From an uncultured delta proteobacterium (GTDB lineage Bacteria; Myxococcota; Myxococcia; Myxococcales; 40CM-4-68-19): a stretch of 47,608 nt of DNA. The notes beneath the pieces were generated by a model. That model saw only the letters and a list, made by a program, of their open reading frames with translations, had not been told where the DNA came from and ran no database searches. Below, piece after piece: positions 9,328 to 16,027 of the stretch. Made by a program: the position numbers and the translations under genes. The DNA lies in contig CAIWCD010000022.1 of assembly GCA_903911145.1 (NCBI GenBank), positions 1 to 47,608 on the forward strand, written 5' to 3'. Every line of letters starts with the position of its first letter. Within the stretch, counting starts at the first letter, position 1.

Positions 9328-10983
9328 CTACCGCGTGATCCCAGGGATCGCCACATCCTTCGCCTTCGCGCACGCGATCGCCTCGTCGTAGCCCGCGTCC
9401 GCGTGGCGCAGGACGCCCATCGCCGGATCGCTCGTGAGCACGCGCGAGATCCTCTTCGCCGCCGCCTCGGTTCCATCCGCGACGATGACTTGTCCGGCGT
9501 GCAGCGAATATCCAATCCCCACGCCGCCGCCGTGATGGAAGCTGACCCAGCTTGCGCCGTTCACGGCATTGACGAGCGCATTGAGGATCGGCCAATCGGC
9601 GATCGCGTCCGAGCCATCCTTCATCGCCTCGGTCTCGCGATTGGGCGAGGCGACCGAGCCGCAGTCGAGATGATCGCGGCCGATGACGATCGGGGCCTTC
9701 ACTTTCCCTGTGCGCACCAGTTCATTAAAAATCAATCCGGCCTTGTCCCGCTCTCCGTAACCCAACCAGCAGATACGCGCGGGAAGGCCTTGGAACTGCA
9801 CGCGCTCGCGAGCCATCATCAACCAGCGATGCAGCGCCTTCTTCTCCGGGAAGGCCTCCATTAATGCATCGTCGGTGACGCGGATATCTGCAGGATCTCC
9901 GGAGAGCGCGACCCAGCGGAACGGCCCCTGGCCTTCGCAGAAGAGCGGCCGGATATATGCGGGAACAAAGCCGGGGTAATCGAACGCATTCGTCACGCCG
10001 GCTTCCTGCGCCATCGCGCGCAGGTTGTTGCCGTAATCAAACACGTGCGAGCCGCGCTTCTTGAGTTCGAGCATTCCGCGCACGTGCGCCGCCATGCTGG
10101 CCATCGAGCGGGCGATATAGTCCTTCTCGTTGCTCGTGCGCAGCGCATTGGCCGCCTCGAGGGAGAGTCCGGCGGGGATATATCCGTTCAATGGATCGTG
10201 CGCGGACGTCTGGTCGGTGACGAGATCGGGAACGATGCCGCGGCGGGCGAGTTCGGGAATTGCATCGGCGGCATTCATCACGACGCCAACCGAGACTGCC
10301 TCGCCCTTCTCGCGCGCTTCTAATGCCCGCTTTAATCCTGCTTCTAATGAGGGGGCCTCTTCGTCGAGATAACGCTGTTCTAATCTCCGCTTTAATCTCG
10401 CAGGATCGACCTCGAAGCCGAGGAAAGCCGCGCCAGCCATGGTCGCGGCGAGCGGCTGCGCTCCGCCCATTCCGCCCAAACCGGCGCTCACGACCAGTCG
10501 TCCGCTTAAGTCGTCCTTGCCGAAATGCTGCTTGCCCGCGGCAATAAACGTCTCGTACGTGCCCTGCAGAATTCCCTGCGTGCCGATGTAGATCCACGAA
10601 CCGGCGGTCATCTGGCCGTACATCATTAATCCGGCCCGCTCGAGCTCGCGGAACTTCTCCCAGGTGGCCCACTTCGGCACGAGATTGGAGTTCGCGAGGA
10701 GCACGCGCGGCGCGTCTGTGTGCGTCCGCAAGATGCCGACGGGCTTTCCGCTCTGGACGAGCAGCGTCTCGTCGTCGGCGAGCGTGCGCAGTGATTGGCA
10801 GATGCGATCGAACGAGGGCCAGTCGCGCGCCGCCTTTCCGCTGCCGCCGTAGACGACGAGATCGGCGGGACGCTCGGCAACCTCGGGGTCGAGGTTGTTG
10901 CAGAGCATGCGCAGCGCGGCTTCCTGAACCCAGCCGCGGCAGGAGAGGGTGCTGCCGCGAGCGGCGGTGATCGTGCGGGACAT
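9328..10983 (-). CDS. hutU: Urocanate hydratase (urocanase)
   Basis: Converts urocanate to 4-imidazolone-5-propanoate with tightly bound NAD+, the second step of histidine degradation. The length of 551 residues is close to the family norm. Recognisable blocks are [35 protein letters not shown] (NAD-binding glycine-rich), [22 protein letters not shown] and the [20 protein letters not shown] region near the C-terminus. ATG 10983 is preceded by GAGGAGC. At least eight leucines are encoded by TTA, several in one cluster at residues RLKRRLEQ and [12 protein letters not shown] with AGA arginines beside them. This is striking for a GC-rich genome and absent from adjacent hutI. Confidence 0.96.
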   Translation of the reverse strand: MSRTITAARGSTLSCRGWVQEAALRMLCNNLDPEVAERPADLVVYGGSGKAARDWPSFDRICQSLRTLADDETLLVQSGKPVGILRTHTDAPRVLLANSNLVPKWATWEKFRELERAGLMMYGQMTAGSWIYIGTQGILQGTYETFIAAGKQHFGKDDLSGRLVVSAGLGGMGGAQPLAATMAGAAFLGFEVDPARLKRRLEQRYLDEEAPSLEAGLKRALEAREKGEAVSVGVVMNAADAIPELARRGIVPDLVTDQTSAHDPLNGYIPAGLSLEAANALRTSNEKDYIARSMASMAAHVRGMLELKKRGSHVFDYGNNLRAMAQEAGVTNAFDYPGFVPAYIRPLFCEGQGPFRWVALSGDPADIRVTDDALMEAFPEKKALHRWLMMARERVQFQGLPARICWLGYGERDKAGLIFNELVRTGKVKAPIVIGRDHLDCGSVASPNRETEAMKDGSDAIADWPILNALVNAVNGASWVSFHHGGGVGIGYSLHAGQVIVADGTEAAAKRISRVLTSDPAMGVLRHADAGYDEAIACAKAKDVAIPGITR

Positions 10984-11052
10984 GAATGCTCCTCGTGCTG
11001 TCTCGATGTGGAAGGCCCCGGATCGCACCGCCGCTTGCGTGCGTGCAGCGAA

Positions 11053-11403
11053 CTACATGTGGGTTGCCCAGGTGCCGGAGGCGCTGGTGCAAGCCGACTC
11101 GTACGTCGACGCAGTGCCGCTGCCGTAGTAGCAGGCCTCGTCGGTGTAGCTGGCGGCGGTGGTGGTGCAGCAGCCGACCAGATTTGCAGTCGGGCACGAG
11201 CTGACGACGGTGCCGCCCGAGCTGGTGCAGGCCGACTCCGCGCTGCTCACGCTAGATGACGCAACGCCCGTGTACATCAAGCAGCCCTGATCCGAAGTCT
11301 GGCTGGCGGCGATGAGGCAGTCGAAGTTTCCGCTCGTTGAGCCGCCGCAGCCGATGGCGCAGCAGCAGAGGACGAGAGCGAACAGAGTCGAGAGAGTCTT
11401 CAT
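11053..11403 (-). CDS. Small cysteine-rich lipoprotein
   Basis: A secreted protein of 116 residues with no recognised function. MKTLSTLFALVLCCCAIGC is a lipoprotein signal peptide with lipobox AIGC. The mature part holds about eight cysteines in Ser/Thr/Gly-rich sequence and has two related blocks, ESACTSSGGTVVSSC and ESACTSASGTWATHM, which suggests internal duplication with the last unit incomplete. Such short Cys/Ser-rich repeats are common in exported proteins of Myxococcota. It is upstream of hutU on the same strand with a 69-base gap, so co-transcription is possible but not shown. Confidence 0.7.
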   Translation of the reverse strand: MKTLSTLFALVLCCCAIGCGGSTSGNFDCLIAASQTSDQGCLMYTGVASSSVSSAESACTSSGGTVVSSCPTANLVGCCTTTAASYTDEACYYGSGTASTYESACTSASGTWATHM

Positions 11404-11485
11404 GATGGGTACCCCTGGGTGCGAGTATCCTCGCGGATATCCTGCCCCGCGCGGAGACGCAAACTCTCGACGCTCGATGTTGTGC

Positions 11486-11905
11486 TCAGGAGCCGAGGCC
11501 GATCCATTCGCTGCCGTCGAGATACTCCTCGCGCTTCCAGATCGGCGCGTCGCGTTTGAGCGATTCGATCGCCTCTCGGCAGGCGGCGAACGCATCGTCT
11601 CGATGTGGCGCGGCCGCGGCGATCGAGACGGAGATCTCGCCGGGGAGCAGGCGTCCGACGCGATGGTGGATGGCGACGCGGGACCCGGGCCAGCGCGCCG
11701 CGGCCTCGCTGGCGATGCGCGCGAACTGCTTGAGCGCCATCGGCTCGAACGCCTCGTAATCGAGCGCGACGACGGCGCGCCCGCGGTTCGACGAGCGCAC
11801 GACACCGACGAACGTGGCGACCGCTCCGCAGTCGTCTCCTGAAACGGCGCGCCGCGTGTCGTCAGGAGAGAGGATCCCTGCGCCGATCTGGTGCGGCGCG
11901 ATCAC
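11486..11905 (-). CDS. moaE: Molybdopterin synthase catalytic subunit
   Basis: Large subunit of molybdopterin synthase, which inserts two sulfurs into precursor Z (cPMP) to make molybdopterin, using MoaD thiocarboxylate as donor. The 139 residues include GAVATFVGVVRSSNRGR, LDYEAFEPMALKQ, VAIHHRVGRLLPGE and the C-terminal KRDAPIWKREEY with the conserved lysines of the active site. The GTG start overlaps the moaD stop (GTGA), so the two genes are translationally coupled, matching their 1:1 complex. No other molybdenum cofactor gene is in the window. Confidence 0.94.
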   Translation of the reverse strand: MIAPHQIGAGILSPDDTRRAVSGDDCGAVATFVGVVRSSNRGRAVVALDYEAFEPMALKQFARIASEAAARWPGSRVAIHHRVGRLLPGEISVSIAAAAPHRDDAFAACREAIESLKRDAPIWKREEYLDGSEWIGLGS

Positions 11906-12168
11906 GGCGCGGCCTCGCGATCGATCCCTCCCGATACGGGTGGAATCAGCGCGACCTCATCGCCATCGCGCAGCGCGTGCGTCGACTCTGCGAACTCCTG
12001 ATCAATCGCAAGGCGGAGGCGATCTGCAATCGGCGCGAGTGTCGGGTGCGCACGCAAAGCCGCGCCCAGAGCGGTCGCGGCGGTTGCATCGTCAGGCAGC
12101 TCGATCAATTCGCGCGAGCACCCCGCGCGTTCGCGAGCCACGGCGAAATAGAGGAGCGTGATGCGCAT
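11902..12168 (-). CDS. moaD: Molybdopterin synthase sulfur carrier subunit with C-terminal tail after GG
   Basis: Small ubiquitin-like sulfur carrier of molybdopterin synthase, 88 residues. The N-terminal ITLLYFAVARERAG and the late DGDEVALIPPVSGG are typical. In the family the protein normally ends at the Gly-Gly, whose carboxylate is adenylated by MoeB and turned into the thiocarboxylate. Here the Gly-Gly is at residues 80-81 and seven more residues (IDREAAP) follow before the stop. That form cannot be used directly unless it is trimmed, as in MoaD-MoaE fusions such as mycobacterial MoaX. The stop overlaps the moaE start, so a past or alternative fusion is conceivable. A sequencing error near the end is another possibility. 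Confidence 0.92.
   Translation of the reverse strand: MRITLLYFAVARERAGCSRELIELPDDATAATALGAALRAHPTLAPIADRLRLAIDQEFAESTHALRDGDEVALIPPVSGGIDREAAP
12060..12077. repeat. Short interspersed repeat, copy 2 (inside moaD)
   Basis: The 18 bases CCGCGCCCAGAGCGGTCG occur here, antisense within moaD, and again on the opposite strand at 15086-15103 inside the zinc-ribbon methyltransferase gene. Both copies encode TALGA followed by one residue and Leu. The core is the same as in the copies at 8013 and 26136. In GC-rich DNA a chance origin cannot be excluded. Confidence 0.4.
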
Positions 12169-12244
12169 GGGGCAGGTTGTAGCAGGCCACGCAAGCTCTC
12201 GGGACTCCGCTCTCGGATTTCAAACGGTCGATGCGCACGCGGCG

Positions 12245-12250
12245 TATAAC
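12245..12250 (+). promoter_or_regulatory. Putative -10 element of the M24 peptidase gene
   Basis: TATAAC lies 29 bases before the ATG at 12280, in the gap between the divergent moaD and peptidase genes. A ribosome-binding GGAG follows at suitable distance. No good -35 was found. Confidence 0.4.
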
Positions 12251-12279
12251 GCAGCTCCTCTCTGGAACTCGGAGTTGCC

Positions 12280-13530
12280 ATGCTGCTTGCTCTTGCGCTC
12301 GCTGCCGGGTTCATCCACCCGACGCCCACCCCCGCTGCTGGGTTGCCCGCGTCGGTCTACCAGGCGCGCCGCGCGGCCGTGCTCAAGGCCCTCGGTGGAT
12401 GCGCGGCGGTGGTTGCGTCGCAAGGCGCGGTGAATGGCATCACGGAGGATTACCGCCAGGACGGCGACTTCTATTGGCTGACGGGAATCAACGAGCCGGG
12501 CGCGTGGCTCGAGTTTTCGCCTTCGAGCCGCTATCGCAAGGTGCGTCTCTATTTGAAGTCTCGCGATCCGGAAGCGGAGCGCTGGACCGGGCCTCGCGCG
12601 GCGATCGTTCCCGCTCTTGCCGAGAAGTACGGCGTCGATCAGGTCAAGCGCGGCAAGCCCGCATTTGTCACGGAGGCCGCGCAGTCGGGCTGCGTCGCGA
12701 TCATCGCGCCGCTCGAGGATGCCGAGGATCAGCGCGACGACGTCACGCTCTCTCGCAAGGCTTCAGCGGCTGCGGGCGTGCGGCTCGATTCGCAGCGCGC
12801 GCTGCTCGGCAAGCTCCGCTCTGCGCACGCGAAAGAGGAGATCGCGCTGATGCAGCGGGCGATCGCGATCACGCGCGCAGGTCACGAAGCGGCCGCGCAC
12901 GCGACGGTCGCGGGCGTCTCCGAGCGGGATGTGCAGACGCAGCTTGAGTACGCGTTCTTCTCCAATGGCGGCACGGGGCTTTCGTACTCGTCGATCGTCG
13001 GCAGCGGAGAGAACGGCGCGGTGCTGCATTGGGATCAGAACAGCCGACTCTTGCGCGAGGGAGACCTCGTCGTCGTCGACGCGGCTGCTGAATATGGTCG
13101 CTATGCCGCCGACGTCACGCGGACCTATCCCGTGAGCGGCCACTTCAATGAGGAGCAGGCGAAGGCCTATCGCGCGGTCTACCAGGCGCAGGAGGAGATC
13201 TTCGCCAAGGTGCGCGCTGGCGTCTCGATGGAGGAACTGCAGCGAACCGCCGAGGAGTCGCTGCGGCGCGCGGGATATCTCGACAAGTTCATTCACGGCT
13301 TCGGCCATTTCGTCGGCCTCGAGGTACACGACGCCGGCGATTATGAAGGCCCGCTTCCCGTCGGTGCGATCATCACTGTTGAGCCTGGCGTCTATCTGCC
13401 CGAGCGCGGCTTTGGCATCCGCATTGAAGACGAACTTCTCGTCACCGCGGGCGGCTACGAGCTGCTCACGCGCGACTTTCCGCGCAAGCTCGAAGAGGTC
13501 GAGGCGTGGGTTGCAACGGCGCGCAAGTAA
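12280..13530 (+). CDS. Exported M24B metallopeptidase (Xaa-Pro aminopeptidase type)
   Basis: A 416-residue aminopeptidase of the PepP type, which removes N-terminal residues preceding proline using two metal ions. The metal ligands are all present: Asp267 (VVVDAAAEY), Asp278 (ADVTRTYPVSG), His343 (GFGHFVGLEVHD), Glu368 (ITVEPGVY) and Glu383 (GIRIEDELLV). The N-terminal aminopeptidase-P domain contains DYRQDGDFYWLTGINEPGAWL. MLLALALAAGFIHPTPTPAAG looks like a signal peptide, so the enzyme probably works in the periplasm, which is unusual for PepP but seen in environmental bacteria. ATG 12280 is preceded by GGAG. Confidence 0.9.
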   Translation: MLLALALAAGFIHPTPTPAAGLPASVYQARRAAVLKALGGCAAVVASQGAVNGITEDYRQDGDFYWLTGINEPGAWLEFSPSSRYRKVRLYLKSRDPEAERWTGPRAAIVPALAEKYGVDQVKRGKPAFVTEAAQSGCVAIIAPLEDAEDQRDDVTLSRKASAAAGVRLDSQRALLGKLRSAHAKEEIALMQRAIAITRAGHEAAAHATVAGVSERDVQTQLEYAFFSNGGTGLSYSSIVGSGENGAVLHWDQNSRLLREGDLVVVDAAAEYGRYAADVTRTYPVSGHFNEEQAKAYRAVYQAQEEIFAKVRAGVSMEELQRTAEESLRRAGYLDKFIHGFGHFVGLEVHDAGDYEGPLPVGAIITVEPGVYLPERGFGIRIEDELLVTAGGYELLTRDFPRKLEEVEAWVATARK

Positions 13531-13577
13531 CGCAACCAGGGTGCACAAGAACGTTGCGCAGCGGGGCGTGGTCGCTG

Positions 13578-13586
13578 TGCTAGAAG
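13578..13586 (+). promoter_or_regulatory. Extended -10 promoter element
   Basis: TGCTAGAAG has the form of an extended -10 (TG, one base, then TAGAAG) and lies 38 bases before the ATG at 13624. The same nine bases occur at 33686-33694 before another gene, and similar ones at 17670 and 28279. A transcription start near 13593 is expected. Confidence 0.45.
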
Positions 13587-13623
13587 CGCGGTCCCTCGAA
13601 CAACATCTGCGCGGAGTCATTCA

Positions 13624-14955
13624 ATGGCACTGAATGTGGTGCTGGTCACGCAGCGGCAGAGCCCCAAGGGCATGTGCTTGATCTGGAGCCCGATGGAGGA
13701 CGTCGCGTCCTATGTCGTTCTCGTCGCTTCGCGGAAGCTCGCGGCCGAGGAGCTTGAAGCGGCCGTCGCGCTCGGAGGCACGGACGACTGCATCGTGGCG
13801 AAGCTCGCGCCGACAGCGACCTCGGTCGTCGACGATCTCTCTGCTGCTGGTGACGTCCGCTTCTACGGCGTGGCGATGAACTTCAAGGACGGAGACCCGC
13901 GCCCAGCGCGGTTCCGCGCGATCTCCGACGGCGCGACGCCCGAGTCGATCCTCCTCTCTGTTGCGACCGGCAAGGCCGCGCCCAAGCCGGCAGCACCGAC
14001 TGCACCGCGTCCGGCTGCGGCTTCGCCGACGGGAAACACCGGCGCGTTTCGCATCGCGACTCCGGGCGCGGCACCGACAGGAAACACAGGCCAGGCGCGG
14101 GTTGCCGCACCGGGCGCTTCGCCGACGGGCAACACGGGCGCGTATCGCGTTGCAGCTCCGGGAGCGGCGCCGACGGGAAACACAGGCCAGACGCGGGTTG
14201 CAGCACCGGCCGCTGCGGCAGCTGCATCGCCGAGCGGGAATACCGGCTCGATGCGCGTCGGAACTCCTGCGGCGACTGCACCGGTCGCCGCTGCTGCTGC
14301 GCCTCCCGCGGAAGATCCGATGGAGGCGCGCAAGCGCCAGCAGGCTGCAGCGAGAGCGCGTCGCGACGCCGAAGCGGCCGCAGAGCCGACCGAGCAGGTC
14401 GCGCCTCCGTCGCAGATTCCGCTCGAGGAGCCGTTCGCGTTTCGCATGAGCGGCGGGACGCAGACGTGGGACGGTCTGCGCATCACCTGGGAGCGCGTGA
14501 CGGGCGCTGCGGCGTACGAGATCCTCGTCAGCGATCATCAGATCTTCGGCGACGAGCTGGCCGATGCGCTCGCCGGCAAGGCCGACTTCACCAGCGCGAC
14601 GGCCGTCGGTCCGTCGACGACTGCGCTCATCGACAACATCACGCCTCGCGAAGCGCGCGGGTGGTATCTCGTGCTCGCGCGGGCGAAGGACGGAACGCGC
14701 ACGCCGCATCCCTTTCAGGTCGGCGATGCGGAGGCGAGCGGACGCGCGGTGGCTGCGTTCGTGAATCCCAATCGCACCGGTGAGCTGCGCGCAGAGGTCG
14801 AGGGGATGCTCGCCGATGCGCGCGAACAACTCGAGCGCTGGACGAGCGAGAAGGACACCGGCGCGCAGCGCGAGGCGAAGCGGCTGGTGCGAGATGCGCT
14901 GCTGATCTTCCCGAATCATCCGGGCGCGAAGGCGCTCGCCGAGGAGCTGGGGTAG
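13624..14955 (+). CDS. Unknown protein with two Fn3-like domains and five PTGNTG repeats
   Basis: A 443-residue protein of unknown function without a signal peptide. Residues 1-105 (LIWSPMEDVASYVVLVASR, FYGVAMNFKDGD) and about 275-375 (LRITWERVTGAAAYEILVSD, GWYLVLARAKDG) resemble fibronectin-type III-like beta domains. Between them lies an Ala/Pro-rich region with five 16-residue repeats of the form (S/A)PTGNTGxxRVAAPGA (residues about 134-213), then a charged helical stretch rich in Ala, Arg and Glu. The C-terminal 75 residues look helical, ending LIFPNHPGAKALAEELG. The evenly spaced Thr-Gly-x-x-Arg units could be phosphorylation or binding sites for a partner; that is inference. The stop codon is in frame with the following methyltransferase gene. 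Confidence 0.72.
   Translation: MALNVVLVTQRQSPKGMCLIWSPMEDVASYVVLVASRKLAAEELEAAVALGGTDDCIVAKLAPTATSVVDDLSAAGDVRFYGVAMNFKDGDPRPARFRAISDGATPESILLSVATGKAAPKPAAPTAPRPAAASPTGNTGAFRIATPGAAPTGNTGQARVAAPGASPTGNTGAYRVAAPGAAPTGNTGQTRVAAPAAAAAASPSGNTGSMRVGTPAATAPVAAAAAPPAEDPMEARKRQQAAARARRDAEAAAEPTEQVAPPSQIPLEEPFAFRMSGGTQTWDGLRITWERVTGAAAYEILVSDHQIFGDELADALAGKADFTSATAVGPSTTALIDNITPREARGWYLVLARAKDGTRTPHPFQVGDAEASGRAVAAFVNPNRTGELRAEVEGMLADAREQLERWTSEKDTGAQREAKRLVRDALLIFPNHPGAKALAEELG
14022..14262 (+). repeat. 48-base coding tandem repeats (five units)
   Basis: Five imperfect 48-base units encode (S/A)PTGNTG followed by AFRIATPGA, QARVAAPGA, AYRVAAPGA, QTRVAAPAA and, in a more diverged last unit, SPSGNTGSMRVGTPAA. 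Odd and even units are more alike than neighbours (S-units carry AF/AY, A-units carry QA/QT), which points to duplication of a 96-base double unit. Confidence 0.8.
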
Positions 14956-14970
14956 GCCACGCGCGCCGAT

Positions 14971-16026
14971 CTGCCGGAGCTGCTGCCGCTCATCTGCCCT
15001 TCGTGTAAAAAGTACACGAAGCGGGGGCTGGAGCTTTCGTCGCTGGTTCTCGAAGAGGTCGTCTCATCGCGGCCCGGATCGCGCCCGACCGCTCTGGGCG
15101 CGGAGTTGCCGCCTGCGGAGATCGATGAGGGACTGCTGCGCTGCCAGGGCTGCGCGCGCACGTATCCGATTCGCTGCGGCATTCCCATTCTGCTGCGTGA
15201 GCCGCTGGCCGACGGCGAACTGGCCGGGCTTTCGATGCCGCCTGTCGAGCCCGAGGTGCTGGCCGAGCAGGCCGCGCCGGGGCCGGACAGTGCGCCGCTC
15301 CCGCATCAACTCGAGAGCCTCGGCGCGTATCTCGACGCGGCCTGGGGTGACTGCGTGACTCCGCCCGCCGAAGGGCCTGGCGCAGGCTTCGGCTTCGCGG
15401 CGCTCGAGGAAAAGCTGCGCGCGCGAGCGTCGGCACCGGTAGCGCGTGCTCTGGAACTCGGGTGCAGCGTCGGCCGGGGGCTCGCGGCCTTGCGCCTTGG
15501 CGCAGAGCTCGTGGTCGGACTCGATCGCAGCGTGGCCGCGCTGCGCCTCGCTTCGCGCATTCTTCGCGGCGAGTCGGTGGCGTTTGCGCGCCGTATGATC
15601 GGCCGCACGTATGCGCGCGCGGAGATTCGCGCTGGTGCGCACGCCGCCTCTGACGTGCAGTTCATCTGCGCCGACGTGCTCGAGCCACCGTTTGCGCCGC
15701 GTGGATTCGAGCGCGTCGCGGCGCTCAATCTTCTCGACTCGGTGAGCTCCCCACGCGCGCTGCTTCACCACGCCAACCAGCTCTGCGCGCCCGCGGGCGA
15801 GATCCTGCTCTCCTCGCCCTACGCCTGGCGCAGCGGAGTGACGCTTGAGGAGGAGCGCTTCGGCGGAGACGATCCTGCCGCGGCCGTGATTCGAGAGGGC
15901 GTCGCTCTCGGCTGGACGATCGAAGAGACGCATGCGCGGGTGCGCTGGACGCTGCGTCGCGACGCGCGAGCAGCGAGTCTCTACGACGTCCACTGGCTGC
16001 GCGCGCGACTCCCGTCGCAACGGTGA
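14971..16026 (+). CDS. SAM-dependent methyltransferase with N-terminal Trm112-like zinc ribbon
   Basis: A predicted class I methyltransferase of unknown substrate. The zinc ribbon CPSCKKYTKRG ... LRCQGCARTYPIRCGIPILL has the CxxC-CxxC pattern and YPIRxGIPxLL ending typical of Trm112-like proteins. The methyltransferase core has motif I ALELGCSVGRGLAAL, acidic VVGLDRS, and ICADVLEPPF; a long linker separates the two. No ATG, GTG or TTG precedes the first CxxC in this frame back to the upstream gene's TAG at 14953. CTG 14971 (then PELLPLICPSC) is the best fit and is given as the start. The first conventional start, TTG 15106, would delete half the ribbon. Readthrough of the TAG or a sequence error are alternatives. 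The domain call is firm, the start is not. Confidence 0.75.
   Translation: MPELLPLICPSCKKYTKRGLELSSLVLEEVVSSRPGSRPTALGAELPPAEIDEGLLRCQGCARTYPIRCGIPILLREPLADGELAGLSMPPVEPEVLAEQAAPGPDSAPLPHQLESLGAYLDAAWGDCVTPPAEGPGAGFGFAALEEKLRARASAPVARALELGCSVGRGLAALRLGAELVVGLDRSVAALRLASRILRGESVAFARRMIGRTYARAEIRAGAHAASDVQFICADVLEPPFAPRGFERVAALNLLDSVSSPRALLHHANQLCAPAGEILLSSPYAWRSGVTLEEERFGGDDPAAAVIREGVALGWTIEETHARVRWTLRRDARAASLYDVHWLRARLPSQR
15086..15103. repeat. Short interspersed repeat, copy 3
   Basis: The 18 bases CGACCGCTCTGGGCGCGG are the exact reverse complement of 12060-12077. Here they lie in the linker between the two CxxC motifs of the zinc ribbon. Confidence 0.4.
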
Positions 16027-16027
16027 A

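Noticed and set aside
13621-14919. A 432-codon minus-strand frame antisense to the PTGNTG repeat protein
   Set aside because: Arg/Cys/Ser-rich shadow of the repeats; the plus-strand frame has domain-like sequence, a promoter-like element and a sensible start.
14953-14955. The TAG between the repeat protein and the methyltransferase as a pyrrolysine codon
   Set aside because: No pyl genes or known pyrrolysine protein family here; a separate start or ordinary readthrough are simpler.
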